From Lepus europaeus (lineage: Eukaryota; Chordata; Mammalia; Lagomorpha; Leporidae), in assembly GCF_033115175.1 (NCBI RefSeq), contig NC_084829.1:16318496-16382495 (forward strand): a DNA stretch of 64,000 bases, read 5' to 3'. Within the stretch, counting starts at the first letter, position 1. Each line of letters begins with the position of its first letter. Under the pieces are notes generated by a model. The model was not told the DNA's origin and did no database searches. It saw only the letters and a list, made by a program, of their open reading frames with translations. The position numbers were made by a program, and so were the translations under genes. This document shows, piece after piece, positions 44,355-56,261 of the stretch.

Positions 44355-45270
44355 CACTGTAGATAGTTTTATTTTTACAGAAAAGTTGCAAGAACAAGAC
44401 ACAGATTTCCTGTATTTCCTTCCCCTGAACTTTCCAATAGTAACATCCTTCTACCCTTCTCTCTCCCCAAACCATTTGCCATTTGGGAATAACTTGTACC
44501 TATGATTACCCTTTACCTGTAAATACTTCAGTGATTATTATGGTACATGACCAGAACATAACAATTATCAAAATCAGAAATTAACACTGATACAGAGTGG
44601 TTATGTAGTTTACAGGCTTTATTCATATTTTGGTAATTGGCCCTAAAATGTCATTTTAGATGTAAGAAAATCTTTAATCATGTGTTGAATTCAGTTAACT
44701 CTTTCATCTCCTTTCATATGGAGCCTTTTTCTTGTATGACATTTGCATTTTGAATAGCACAGGCCAGTTGTGTTGTAGACTATGTCTCAGTGTGAGTGAG
44801 TCTGCTGTTTCCATATGATTAGATTCAGGTCACAGGAATACCAGAGAATGGCACTGTGTCCTTCACAGCACATGGCGGGAAGAGAGATGTAATGTCAGTG
44901 TCCTGCTGCTGGGGTGTTAGCTTGGATCACCTGTTAGGATGGTGTCTGCCAGCTTTCTCCAGAACTGCGTTTTTTTGTTTTTTTTTTTAATTAGTTCAAG
45001 TGTCTTGTGAAGAAATATTTTGAAACTAAGTAAATATCCTGTTAATCATTCAACTTTGCCCACCTAATTTAGCACTCATTGACAACACTTGCCAGAATCA
45101 ATTATTAATGTGAAGGTGGCAAATGGTGATTTTCCTAAATCCATCATTCACTCTCTATTTTCAGATTGACTTTCTACTATAGTAAGATGAGCATTTTCTC
45201 TCCTACTTGTCTTATGAACTCAGGGGTTTCTATACTCTGTTATTACCCTTAAATATTTTGATATTTCTTA
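44355..45270 (-). mobile_element. old L1 (L1M) 3' UTR, antisense
   Basis: TTTTTACAGAAAAGTTGCAAG, AAATACTTCAGTGATTATTA, AATTATCAAAATCAGAAATTA, AGGCCAGTTGTGTTGTAGAC, GATTAGATTCAGGTCACAGG and GAATCAATTATTAATGTGAA follow the long 3' UTR typical of L1M elements, seen antisense. Confidence 0.8.
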
Positions 45271-45998
45271 ATATGAAAAATAACTCAGACTTCAGTTTAT
45301 GAAACAGGAATCAGTCTAAGTATGTTAAGCAGAAAAGAATTAAGTACAGGAAATTATTGTAAAACAGACTTTAAGCTAGATCTTCCACTATGGATCTAAG
45401 AAAATATCTGTCATAGTAATTTATAAGGGAAACTGGCAAGAAAATTATCAAGACTCAGAGCACAATAGTGTAGCTACAATCCAGGAAACATAAAGTTCAT
45501 ATTAACACACTGCTTCCCCCATAACTACTTCCTAATCTCAGGAGGCTGATGATTAAACACTGGAACCTAGACTGTGGTCACTGCCTCTGCTGCTACTTTC
45601 TTTCTAATTGTAAAAAGTTAGAGACCAGACCCTGTAACACTGTTGCAGAGAAAGGTATGTGTCCATGATCTTACTTGCCAACAAAAAATAGCCACAATCA
45701 GCAGGATGATATCTTACTTTCAAACCCTCAGAGAAGGGTCAAATCTCATTTGCGTTAAGAACTTAAACTGTTAAGAAGTCCAGGGAATATATTATTTAGC
45801 TTTCCAGGCCCTCCAGTATACAATGTCAATCATAAAAAAATGGGAATGCATGCTGAATGCCAATACAAATATACAAATGTAAACTCTCTGTTTTCTCTGA
45901 GTTCTGAAAATAATAGAAAGCAAAATTAATGAATGGACTTTGTATCAGTAATAACATGGGTTACTTTAAAAAGTTGTTCCCTGGCTAACATTTAGAAT
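45271..45998. other. unassigned AT-rich intergenic
   Basis: Nothing recognised. Confidence 0.4.
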
Positions 45999-46545
45999 TG
46001 CATTAATTTGCTAGGGCTGTCATAACAAGGCATCACAGAGTTGCTGCCTAGGCACCTAAGATGTGTTTTCTTGCAATCTGCAGATTAGGAGTCTCAGTTC
46101 AAGATTTCAATAGAGTTGGTTCCTTCTCAGGCCTCTTTCCTTCACTTGTGGATGTCTGGTTTTGCTGGTGTCTTCACAGCTGTGCTTTATGTGTCTGTCC
46201 TGAATAATCTTATAAAGACATCAAAGTCATCAGAAGAGATTGAAAAATTGATTTTAGCTTCCACCTTCCAGTTTGGCTCCAAGAAATAACTATAGAAGTC
46301 AGCCATTAGGGAAGAGAGCGGTACCATTACTGAGACTCAGAACCTCCCACTGCACCAGCAATCCAGGAAACAAAGTGAGGGTTAGGAGAATGCTGTCCTG
46401 GAACTCCCTGTGCTGCATCAGGACCCACTCTACCGACCTTTCCACTACCTCTTTAAGGATCCTAACTCCAAACTGAGTCACATTCTGAGGCACTGGGGCT
46501 TAGGATTCCAACATATCCGTTCCACAGACAATTCAGAAGATGATA
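45999..46545 (-). mobile_element. LTR fossil, MLT1-like (MaLR), antisense
   Basis: TTTGCTAGGGCTGTCATAAC, AGGAGTCTCAGTTCAAGATT, GGTTCCTTCTCAGGCCTC, TACCTCTTTAAGGATCCTAA, CTGAGTCACATTCTGAGGCA and TTAGGATTCCAACATATC follow the antisense MLT1 order. Diverged; edges approximate. Confidence 0.75.
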
Positions 46546-48174
46546 GGCTTAAGCACGTACAGAATTTTCTTGGAACCAAATGTGTTCATTCATTCTTTCG
46601 TCCACTCACTAAGTAACTCGCCCTGCTTCCCTCCCTGGCTTCCTGCCTTCCTTTCACTTGAAACCTAAATCTGTAAGTGATGCTATAATTTATTCCATTG
46701 AACTGAAAGCAAGTGTCATTGCCCAGTGGGAGAGTTTCAGACAAAATATATTCAATTCTGTGCAATACCTTAAGTCAAAACAAATGGCACTTGTGTCCCA
46801 CTTTGGATGCACTTCCCTTTGTGTCAATGTAACCAACGCAAGTGCCACCTTCATCCAAATTGTTGGTTAAATTTTTTAAAAGCTATTTTATTTCTTTTCT
46901 AATTGGTTTCTTTTGGAAATTGATTTATAGGCATTCCTTACTTATTTTTCACAAAAATGTTTGCCTTTGTAGATGTTGAAACAAACTTTACAGTTTATTC
47001 CTGGTTTTTCAGTTTGACAAAAGATCATATTAAATTTGAGTTATGAAAATGAATTAATATTTTTGTGTAAGTAGCTTTTGGTGTCTTAAGAAGGCTGTCC
47101 TTATACTAAGTTCAAAAACTTTAGTTTTAATCAAAAGATCGTCTTCTGTTTGCTAACTTCACAATATCCACTTTTAGCTTCTGTAGTCAAAATATTAAAT
47201 CTCAATTGTTCAGTCTTAAAACAAAATAGATTAATACTTGCTTAGGCGAGAGAGAAATGCAAATAGAAGTATAGGGCTTCACCAAAAAAAGCAAGATACA
47301 GTGTTACTATCGGATTTAGGCAGGAGTGGAATCTAATTTAACTTAATTTAGTTTACTTTAACTTAAGCAAGGCAGTGTTTTGACAGAATTGAACCAAAGC
47401 AGGGCTCAGATAATCTAGGGAATAAAGGCAGATCTTACTGATATGCCACATCCAGCAACGTCTTACTGTATGTTTTCAAGAGCAAGTTTTCTCAGTGAAT
47501 TCTTTTAGAGAACACCATTTCTTAGCCCGTGTTAATTGATAAAGGCAGCTTTTTCTAGTTGACAAAAAGAACTAAGTGGTGGCTAATAAAAAGCATTCTC
47601 ATACCCCATCTTCATAAACATTTCTTGCCACTCTCTTCTTTCAGCTAAACGCTGTTCTTTGGTTTCTCTTAGTTACTTTCATAGCTCTAGGAAGCTAACT
47701 AATTAAAAAGTAGTCATCCTGACACCACTTATGCCAGCAATGTACTTTGTATTCAAAAGTTGACTTCAATTATGCTATCCTCTAAAGTAGAAGGAATGAT
47801 AATTTCTTTAAGCCTGGCAATGCAGAAGCTCTTGTGACAAAGATCCTAGATTTGTGGGAGAGGGCAGGAGTAGAAACAACCTTCTGTCTTACCCACTCAC
47901 TTTCTACCTCTTCCAAAAAACAAAGAAAAAAAAAATGGAGAAGAAGTGGTTATTACCGCATGAGTGATCTTTATTACAGCATGAGTGATCTTGGCAGGGA
48001 AAGCAAGCTAAATGTTTTTACAGAGCATTTGTCTCTCAAGCTACGGTAAATGAAGTCTGATTTGATTTGAAACTTGAAGTTTAATTGCTTAGAAATGTAA
48101 AAGCCAAGAATCTCCGTTTATCAAGATTGAGGCATTGAAAATGCTTGTGAGGTGGCTATTTAAGAATAAGAAGC
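46546..48174. other. unassigned intergenic
   Basis: AT-rich, no gene recognised. A local run of TTAACTTAATTTAGTTTACT-type imperfect repeats lies at about 47335-47365, and GCATGAGTGATCTT is tandemly repeated at about 47960-47990. Confidence 0.45.
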
Positions 48175-48246
48175 TGGAGATGCCGGGGATCGAACCCGAG
48201 ACCTCATACATGCAAAGCATGCGCTCTACCACTGAGCTACATCCCC
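48175..48246 (-). tRNA. tRNA-Ala (anticodon TGC)
   Basis: Minus-strand 72-nt gene: GGGGATGTAGCTCAGTGG, anticodon loop TTTGCAT giving TGC, T arm TCGGG/CCCGG (one T:G at the base), B box GGTTCGATCCC, acceptor GGGGATG/CATCTCC with G3:U70, discriminator A. The first T4 downstream corresponds to plus-strand AAAA 48138-48141, about 34 nt past the 3' end. It looks intact. Confidence 0.97.
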
Positions 48247-48326
48247 AACACAGTGCCAGGAAGCAAGTGCATGCAGACTTCCCTTTATTCATAGTTGGTC
48301 TATTTCTTTTCTAAAACAACTTTTCT

Positions 48327-48331
48327 TTTTT

Positions 48332-48383
<52 letters not shown>

Positions 48384-48386
48384 TTT
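48327..48386. repeat. (CTTT)n microsatellite
   Basis: About 13-14 near-perfect CTTT units, about 80 bp upstream of the minus-strand tRNA-Ala. Length variation between individuals is likely. Confidence 0.97.
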
Positions 48387-49177
48387 AGAGTTCACTGATC
48401 AAGAATTGTGTGCGTGAATTTTATAGGCATTGAAAGTCAGAAAGCTATACATAAATCAGAGTCAATAAGACTAAATTCATCTGAAACTAACCAGCTCAGA
48501 ACAGGTGGCTGTAAAATTGGCTTTTATCAGAGTAGGACCATGCATACAAGTCATTTGGATCAAGAGCCATGTGGGAAAGCTAGCATCAGAAAAAATGAAA
48601 ACCGTTGGTGCTTATAACAAAGTACTGGGAAATGCCCTGTAGTATAGCACAGTCTAACGATAAATAGGTGCCAAGCCAGCAAGGTAAAGATCCCGGACAG
48701 GTGCATCTTTTAAGGTGGACACAGTGTTAGACCTAGACTTCAGGTTATCCACAGTGACCATGTGCCTAACTCAGCCTGGTCTATGCAGGAAAACTTGACT
48801 CAGTCGATTGAGTCAACCTGTGTCTTGTGGAATAAAAACTGAGCAAGATGCTGAAGAATCAAATATAAAGCCTGGTTATAACACTTTAAAAATGGACTGT
48901 AGTGTAAGGCACTGGGTCTCGAAGTATGGTCTTGAGATCAGCAACACCAGGATTTTTGCTAAAAATACAAATTCTCCTAACCATTCTGATCCCTGGGGTC
49001 AGGGACCCTGTGTTTAAAGAATCCCTGGAAACGATGTTGTATGTGCTAAAGTTTAACCAATTGTGTAAGGTATTGCTGACTTTGACATAAATGTATCATT
49101 TTCTACCAACACAGTACTAAGGGGTCTCCGGAACTTAAAGTAAACTGATATATTAGGTTTAAATGTTATAGCTATAG
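48387..49177. other. unassigned intergenic
   Basis: Nothing recognised. Confidence 0.4.
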
Positions 49178-49265
49178 GGCTGGCAAGTAGAGGCCATTTG
49201 GGGAATGAACCAATGGAAGGAAGACTTTTCTCTCTGTCTCTCTCACTATCTATAACTCTGCTTGT
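49178..49265 (+). mobile_element. C-repeat SINE 3' fragment, sense
   Basis: GGGGAATGAACCAATGGAAGG then ACTTTTCTCTCTGTCTCTCT and TATAACTCTGCTTGTT match the 3' third of an older CSINE in sense orientation. No A-rich tail. Confidence 0.65.
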
Positions 49266-49479
49266 TATATGTTATAGCTATATATTAGAGGTAAAAGGCT
49301 TCTATATATGATGAAAATAGTATACCAATATATCTAAATATTAATTTTAAAAAGTAATAAGCTATGCATTAGACAAAATAAAAATAGCAGCAGATATTTC
49401 TCTGGGTATCTGAGAAGCCCTTGAACAATAAAGAATGTATCCTCTAGTCATATCAAAAGAAAAAAAGATCAGTCAACAG

Positions 49480-51260
49480 TCTGAACTTCAGCTTTGAGTT
49501 ATACATGTAAGGGGCTGAGGAGTTGCCACTCTGTCTGAAAAACAAGTGAAAATCTGAAGGGACTGGAAGATCAACAACTCTCCTTAGATCTGTGAAAGAA
49601 GAGAGGTCCTATGCCAAACTACTGCCCTAGATCTGGAGAGTCAGACAGGTAGACACAGAGCATCCCAACACACCTGAACAGAAACCTCAGTGGAAACCAT
49701 TGCACGGTAAAACCTGCACTGTGGTTGGTGAAATGCTAGATGTAGACAAGTCTCCAGGAAAACCTAGTTTTTATTGTGGGTGGTCCCCACACTTTTGTGA
49801 GTTTTCTCTCTAAGAGTGTGCAAGGTTCTCATAGCAAATATCAGAGAAAAATTCCTTGTGCTTTTGGCAGGTGGAGGGAAAAGGAAGGATTTTGAATACA
49901 TGGGCATACTCTGTTCTTCAAAATACTGCCCTCTAGAGAAACTTGTTAACCAGTCTAACTTCCTGGGGTTTTATCCGATCCTTACTGACCTGTTGAAGGG
50001 AAATACCCAACTCCAGCTTACTCTGGTTTCTTTCCTCCCAAGGAGGAAGGGAAAAACAAACAAACAAACAAACAAACAAACAAACAAACAAAAAAACCTG
50101 AGAAACACTTAACTTGATTCACAACCCAGAGGCACAGGCAGAGGTTCCCTGAAAGATGGAGCCCTAATTATAGGACTGCAGAACACCTGCCCTCCTCCTT
50201 CATGTTATCCCGTTACTAGAGACCAGTCTGTTCCAGTTCCCTTAACCCAGTACAACATGTTAGACGGGCAGGAAAACATTATAAGGCATACCAAAGGCAA
50301 AGAACAACAACGAATGCTTGTTCTAAAGAGCAAGCATTAGAACCAGATATGGCAACAACGCTAGAATTATCAGAGAATGTAAAACAACTAAGATAAATAT
50401 CCTAAGAGATTGCATGGATAAGGTGTGGACAGGGTGCAAAAACAGATGGGCAATCTAAGCAGAGAACTAGAAATCCTGATAAAGAACCAAAAAGAAATGT
50501 TAAACATCAAAAAACTGTAACAGAAACAAAGAATGCTATTGATGGGCTTATTAATAGACTGGGCACAGGAAAGAAACCTTGCAAACTGGAAAACAAACAG
50601 AGATTGAAAAACAAAAAAAACAAAAAAACCCGGAACAGATAACAAGTAAGTACATGAAAAAAAAAAGTGCTCCATATCATATGTCATCAGGGAAATGCAA
50701 ATTAGAACAGCAGTGATAACACTATACACTTATCAGAATGGTCAAAATCCAGAATACGGGTGACACCAAATGCTTCTGAGGCTGTAGAGCAACAGGAACT
50801 CTCAGTCGTTGCTAATGGAAATGCAGAACAGTACAGACACTTTGGAAGACAGTTTGTCAGTTTCTTACAAAACTAAACATAGTCTTCCCATATGATCTAG
50901 TCATTGTGCTCTTCAATATTTACTTAAATGAGTTGAAAAATTCAGTCCACACAAAAACCTTCTTTCACAATTGCCTAAACTTGGAAGCAACCATAGTGTC
51001 CTTCAGTAGGTAAAGAAATAAACATTCAGACAATGGACTATTACTCAGTGCTGAAACACAATGATCAGTCTGAACTGCTCTGCACAGTGCACAGCTGGAT
51101 ATATCAAGGTCAAACTCAAGACCACACATATGCGAACCACAGGCTCTATTGTCAGGCCATCTAGAAGAGAGAAAATGTGATGGAAGGAGGTGGGGGAGGA
51201 GGGAAATGAAAAAATATTTATTCTCCAATCTTTGGCTAACGTGTCTTTCAAAACATTAAC
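49480..51260 (+). mobile_element. old L1/HAL1-type LINE, sense, internally deleted
   Basis: The first part resembles an L1 5' region. At about 50340-50600 ORF1-type sense text appears (AGAATGTAAAACAACTAAGA, AAACAGATGGGCAATCTAAG, AGAACCAAAAAGAAATGTTA, ATGCTATTGATGGGCTTATT). From about 50650 the text jumps to the end of ORF2 (ATGTCATCAGGGAAATGCAA, AACAGTACAGACACTTTGGA, CAATGGACTATTACTCAGTG). Most of ORF2 is therefore absent, either a HAL1-type element joined to L1 or a deletion. An (AAAC)n tract lies at 50053-50096. Confidence 0.7.
50053..50096. repeat. (AAAC)n microsatellite
   Basis: Nine to ten AAAC units ending in a short A run, inside the LINE. Confidence 0.95.
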
Positions 51261-51364
51261 TGAGAGGATTAAGTTTGCTTAATTCCGGGGACACTTTTCT
51301 TTGACTAAATCAGTGTAGTTTCACAAATACACACGATGTGTCTACCAACTGTAGCTGCTGGTTT

Positions 51365-51712
51365 TTTTTTTTTTTTTTTTTTTCTTGAAGATATTTGAAA
51401 GGCAGAGTTGGCCGGGGGGAGGAGGGGAGGGAGGAAGAGAGCGACATCTTCCATCTGTTGGTTCACTCCCAAATGACCACAATGACCTCATTTGAGTCTC
51501 CTATGTCGATGCAGGGGCCCAAGCAGTTGGGTCATCCTCTGCTGCTTTCTCAGGTACATTAACAAGGAACTGAATTGGAAGTGGAGCTGCCAAGACTTGA
51601 ACTGGCACCATGGTATGCCTGCCAGGACTTAAATCCAAGCCAGCATCTATGTGGGATACTGGTGCTACAGCCAGTGACTTAAGTACCCACAACACCACAA
51701 TGCTGGCTGCCA
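51365..51712 (-). mobile_element. older C-repeat SINE, antisense
   Basis: T tail, GATATTTGAAAGGCAGAGTTG, a G/GA-rich segment, CATCTGTTGGTTCACTCCC, GGGGCCCAAGCAGTTGGGTC, CTGCTGCTTTCTCAGGTAC and head CACAACACCACAATGCTGGC. Confidence 0.88.
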
Positions 51713-52899
51713 CAGGCAGTTGTCTACGACTGTCTTCTTTCACCTCCAGGGCTATGAACTGCCTAAACAAGACTTCACTCAACTATCCAAGAGCTAACAG
51801 TAAGGCAAAAAGGACCTGTTCTCTCTCAGTAAGTTCATGGCCTACCTCCCGTACAAGAATTTCCTTGTTCATGGGGCTTCATTGGTTCCCATCACGAATG
51901 GGATTCAAAGGTTAAAAAGTTAGCACCTTTTGGCAGGGGCAAGTGTAGTGTGCAGTCTGAACATCCAAAGGCATTTAGACCTGGCAGAGCTTAATCTCCT
52001 TGGCAGGTGTGGGGTAGGAAGAGAGTCTGCTAAGAATTTGGGAAAGTCGACTGGGGGACCGGATGTTGCAGCCTCACTTGCTATTTAAATTCATCAGAAT
52101 AATCCCTTCCACACCGAAAATGGCCAGGCATCACCAGTGATGGGTTAGGAAAGAGCTACCTTGTGCCCATTCATTCCATGTAGCCCCAGCAGGCTTCCCC
52201 TGGGGGGGGGGGGCAGTGACATTTGGCAAAGCCTCAGCCACACTCTTGGTGGTGCCTTCCGGTCAGTTCTCTCACTGGAACCCATGGACCCCTTTTCTAT
52301 TGAGTGTCGGAGTGATGTTGACATCTAAGAAGATGCTCTGCTGTTCTTTGACTCTGTCCTTTGTTCCTGGTTAATGAAAGCGTTCTTGGCTTTTATTCTT
52401 CCTTGTCCTTGAATTGCACCTCTGGCAGTATTATAGAACACACATGGCCACCTCCCTTAATCATGACCTCAGTTAGAAAATCAGTAATGTAGAATCCAGT
52501 CCTGTGCCATTATTCCTGGCTGCAATATCCACACCCTGGGGCCTGCCTGGAACACCTCCCAAGATACAATGCCTTTTACCTACAGCATTGTGAATATATG
52601 ATCTCGCAGCTGGAATCACTGGGCCTAGTGCCTCCCAGTGGATCTTAGAGGATTTGAAGTATGCTTCCCGCATTAACAGGTGCAACATAGCGCCCGGCCT
52701 TGTCATCTTCCTCACTACAAGTTTTGGTGGGGTGTGGGTCAGCTGTACTCCTTTTGCCTTCATCAGATGTGGCCGTCAGGGCACCGGCCTCCTCACCCAG
52801 AATCCAACCATCATTATGATTCAAATCTCACTGCACAGTGTGTGCTGGTGAGCCCACTGCCCCCGGGCCCTGGCAAGGTCTGGGAAGGTGCAGGTAGGA
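51713..52899. other. unassigned intergenic
   Basis: No recognised gene. A G(12) run lies at 52202-52213. Some stretches have an LTR-like feel but I cannot place a family. Confidence 0.4.
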
Positions 52900-54130
52900 G
52901 GCAATCGCTTCCTTAGCGCCGGCCTCTATCTGCCAAGTGGTGCTCCTCCAACGTGAAATCAAACCAAACTTCTGCATCGGCGTCGGCGATTAATGCAGCA
53001 ACCTGAGTTGGAGAGGAGCGAGAGACCCCAGCAGGTCTTCTTGGAGACAGCCTGTGACTTGAGAGGATGAAGCAGGTAAGGATTCTCGCCTGCAGTTGAT
53101 CTGGGATCCAAGGAGTCGCACGAACTTGACAGAAAAGCCAGGGGGAACTTTCAGCACCACTGCAAACGCACACCCGAAGGGCGACCTCTGCCCTGGGCTC
53201 CGGGAGGAAGCCGCCACTTGGGCCCAGGAAACGATGTGTTGCGCTCACACGCCAGCCCGGGTCTAGCTCCTTGGGATCAACCCTCGCCACAGCTCCAGCC
53301 GATAACTCCCCACTACAGGCGCCAAGCACCCTCGAGGACGTGCCCCTGCGCGTCCCTGCACCGACTGCACCAGCGGGCGAGACGTTCCTAGCACCGGACA
53401 GGGAGCTGAGGCTGAGGCCGAGAGAACGGCAAAGGATGCGGTGTCTCCAGGCGAGAGCCGCCACGGCCCCCAAGGCAGCCTCGTCTCCGCAGGTTCCTTT
53501 CCTTCCACTTGCGGAGCGGTCCTGCTGTCTTGAGGATGCTGAGACTTTTTTTCTGCCCTGGTGTGAACAAGGGAGGGCGGAATTGGACGAAGAGCAGCTG
53601 TGGTCTGGCCGGACGTCGCCGAGGGCTCCGCGCGCCCAGGAGCGCACCCTGACCAGGGGGTGGCTGGCAGGGTTCAGCCTCCTGCGCTTTAGCTTGGGGC
53701 TGCGACGACTCTTGTCCCGGTCACAACTGGACACGAACGGGACCCGCGATTTGTACGCGGTGGGAAAATCAGAGGCGCGGGGCGCCGGTCACCGCACACA
53801 GGAGACTGAGATCCCCCGAGAGCCCGCACGGACTAGTTGGTCTGCGGCCGCTACCTGGCCGCACGTTTGAGTCAGGACACGCAGAGCTCCCCTCCACCCC
53901 ACTAGGGTCTTCTTAGAACCTGCTTGAGACCGCGAGGAACAGGGGGTGGTGAGTAGGGGGGAAGCGAGCAGCAGACACTCGCGGCCACAGCTGGGGACCC
54001 CAAAGCGCTCTGCGATCGCGAGGGCGGGAAGAGGAACCTGGCCACACCTTCACCTGCCACAGGTGTCCGTGAAGGAGGGTCTCCCTGGATCTCCGCCAGG
54101 TAAGGCTCTGTGTCCCGGCTCCGGATAGGT
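52900..54130. promoter_or_regulatory. broad CpG-rich block with open frames on both strands
   Basis: The longest GC/CpG-rich stretch of the window (GGCCGGACGTCGCCGAGGGC, GCGGCCGC at about 53845, GCGATCGCGAGGGCGGG). A 273-aa frame on the minus strand (52913-53734) overlaps a 199-aa frame on the plus strand (53271-53870). Both are Arg/Ser/Pro/Ala-rich without recognisable domains, as expected of stop-poor GC DNA. A CpG island promoter, possibly bidirectional or for a non-coding RNA, is the simplest reading. It lies 1.5 kb 5' of tRNA-Ala-TGC. Confidence 0.5.
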
Positions 54131-54189
54131 AAGATGTTCTCTTCGCTGGAGAATGAAACTAATAGCTTTATTGCTTGTTTTGTTTTAGT

Positions 54190-54230
54190 TTCATTCATTC
54201 ATTCATTCATTCATTCATTCATTCATTCAT
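54190..54230. repeat. (ATTC)n microsatellite
   Basis: About ten tetranucleotide units, producing a spurious repeated FIHS peptide frame. Confidence 0.97.
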
Positions 54231-55349
54231 GTTCCTCTCCTGGTTACAAAAGTTTCTCATGAACTTTTATCTTTTTTTCACTATTGCCCTTCTACCCTGC
54301 ATTTCCACTGGGGCCAGATGGGTTCTGGGAAGGGGCAGGGCAGGGCCCTCTATCGCTGCCCTTGGCCATGTTGGGGGCGGCTTCAAGCCCTCCAGAGGTT
54401 CCACCAACTGGCGGTCCCGAGAAGCTGCCTCCGCAGGGAGATAAACCCAGTGAACCCAAGCAGTCAGTACAAAGGAAGAAAAGGCAGATGGAAGGTGGAG
54501 AGTCTCCCTGAGACTGAGAGGCGAGGGTGGGGGGAGACACAGGCGAGCACCCGAAGGGAATCCTAAGGCAGAGAGCAGCCTTGGCTTGAGAGTGGCAATC
54601 AGAAGGCTGGAATTAACCCCCTCCCCGCAAAAGCAGGGAGCAAGGGCCATGTTTTTGTCGCTGATGGGTAGAAGGCCAGGTGGTGACACCTGGGCCTGTG
54701 ACAGTTTCGGAGAATACTCCAGGATCCCCTGCAGCCAGCACAGGGACTCTGCACAGGGAAAGGCATGTCCCCAGCTCCAGCCCCAGTGGTGCAACATGGG
54801 TGGCCCTGGCCAGTCTTGTCGCCTCACAATTACCTCACAAACCTTCCCCTTCCATGTCTACAAAAGAGTGTCAGTGTCACCAGGAGGCCAGAAAACTCTG
54901 ATCCTCCAGCGAACTGGAGCTTATTTTTCAGATCTCCATCGAGTGAAATCTTTGCAAAGCCAACTGAGGCATTTGCCTGCAGTTTCTGCGCTAGACTTGT
55001 TGGCCATCGAGACTGCGATCAGGAACCTGAAGAAATTGCTGCTGGGTGTTTATCCTGGGTTTTCACTCTTCTCTGGCACTCAGAACACAACTCCACTCTG
55101 GTCCTGGAGCATAACTGTTGGCCTTTAGTCACTCGGCCATCTTGATTTTCAAGACCCCAGGAGTTATCACTTTCTGATCAACAAAGTGGTATAGTTCTGT
55201 CTAGCACTGTAGTTACATGCGCGTCTTCACCCCAGCACTGTATTACAAGGGTCTGTTTATATATTTTTGAATCATTTCCCTCCCCACACATCATTGCAAG
55301 GTTCTTTATTACATGTATACCGAATGGAGCACACCTGTGATTTTTGGCT
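54231..55349. other. unassigned, moderately GC-rich
   Basis: Frames of 180-186 aa occur on both strands but no domain is recognisable. No repeat family identified. Confidence 0.4.
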
Positions 55350-55520
55350 CACAGCCATGTGCCAGGTGCTATGCCAGAGACTTGGGATAAAATGATGAGT
55401 AAAATGTTACAACCCCTACCCTGGAAACTATCTTACTACAGGAGGACAAGAACTTAAATAGCACAAGTTTGCATTTGTAAACCATGCTGAATGATGTTGA
55501 AGGAAATGACAAGGAACTTC
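55350..55520 (-). mobile_element. L2 LINE fragment, antisense
   Basis: ATGTGCCAGGTGCTATGCCA, GACTTGGGATAAAATGATGAG and CCTACCCTGGAAACTATC follow the antisense L2 3' end ('tgtgccaggcactgtgctaggcgctggggatacaatggtgaa'). Confidence 0.65.
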
Positions 55521-55670
55521 TGGATGGTATTACTCACTGATAATTTGTTAAACAAATCTGATTATGTTTCTATGAATCTAGACTGAAAAAACTGGTAGGA
55601 TTGTCTATCTCTACACCAGTTTAGGGACAGCTATTGGACAAGAATAAAAGGGAAAAATATCTTTCTGTGT

Positions 55671-55742
55671 GGGGATGTAGCTCAGTGGTAGAGCACATGC
55701 TTTGCATGCATGGGGTCCCGGGTTCAATTCCTGGCATCTCCA
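55671..55742 (+). tRNA. tRNA-Ala (anticodon TGC), variant
   Basis: A 72-nt gene: GGGGATGTAGCTCAGTGG, then GAGCACATGC with A where the other alanine genes have G at position 26. The anticodon loop TTTGCAT gives TGC, with stem CATGC/GCATG fully paired. The T arm CCGGG/CCTGG has one G:T pair and loop TTCAATT. B box GGTTCAATTCC still fits the Pol III consensus. The acceptor keeps G3:U70 and discriminator is A. A T5 terminator lies at 55767-55771. It is the most diverged tRNA of the set, but every change preserves pairing, so it is probably still functional. Confidence 0.93.
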
Positions 55743-56211
55743 CATGGGAAGGATTTGTAGTATTCATTTTTCATTGCTTTAAGATTGTCAGTGAATGTTT
55801 TATTCTTCGAATACTTTATTAGTATTTTTCTTCAAATGCTTAAATTTTAAAATATTAGGTGCATGAATTTAATTATATATTTGGAACACTTAAAGAATTT
55901 GGCAATGCAAACATTTCCAGTTAATGAAAGTTATACATCTACATCAAAATAATGTAACTACGCTTAGAACACCTTTAAATCTTACCACCCATTAACAAAG
56001 TCAGGTTTACCTTGTTATGACTAAAAGTAGATGATTTGTGATCATAGATCCAATTCTCTGGAACATAGCTGAAAATAATTCTGCCCTCTTTTCTTAACTA
56101 TTTGGATCATTACCTCTGAAGATTTAGACTGTGAACTTTATATTAGGAACAATCTGAACTACTTACCTAAGATACATTTTGTTGCTACCATTACCCTGAT
56201 CTTTTCTACAA
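55743..56211. other. unassigned AT-rich
   Basis: Nothing recognised between the tRNA and the young SINE. Confidence 0.4.
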
Positions 56212-56220
56212 TATGTCATG

Positions 56221-56226
<6 letters not shown>

Positions 56227-56261
<35 letters not shown>

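Noticed and set aside
48327-48386. Tetranucleotide arrays as a CRISPR array
   Set aside because: Perfect short-unit microsatellites without spacers, in a mammalian genome.
52913-53870. 273-aa and 199-aa open frames as protein genes
   Set aside because: They overlap on opposite strands in CpG-rich DNA where stops are rare, are low-complexity Arg/Ser/Pro/Ala, and show no recognisable domain or splice structure.
54175-54444. Repeated FIHS peptide frame
   Set aside because: A direct product of the (ATTC)n microsatellite.
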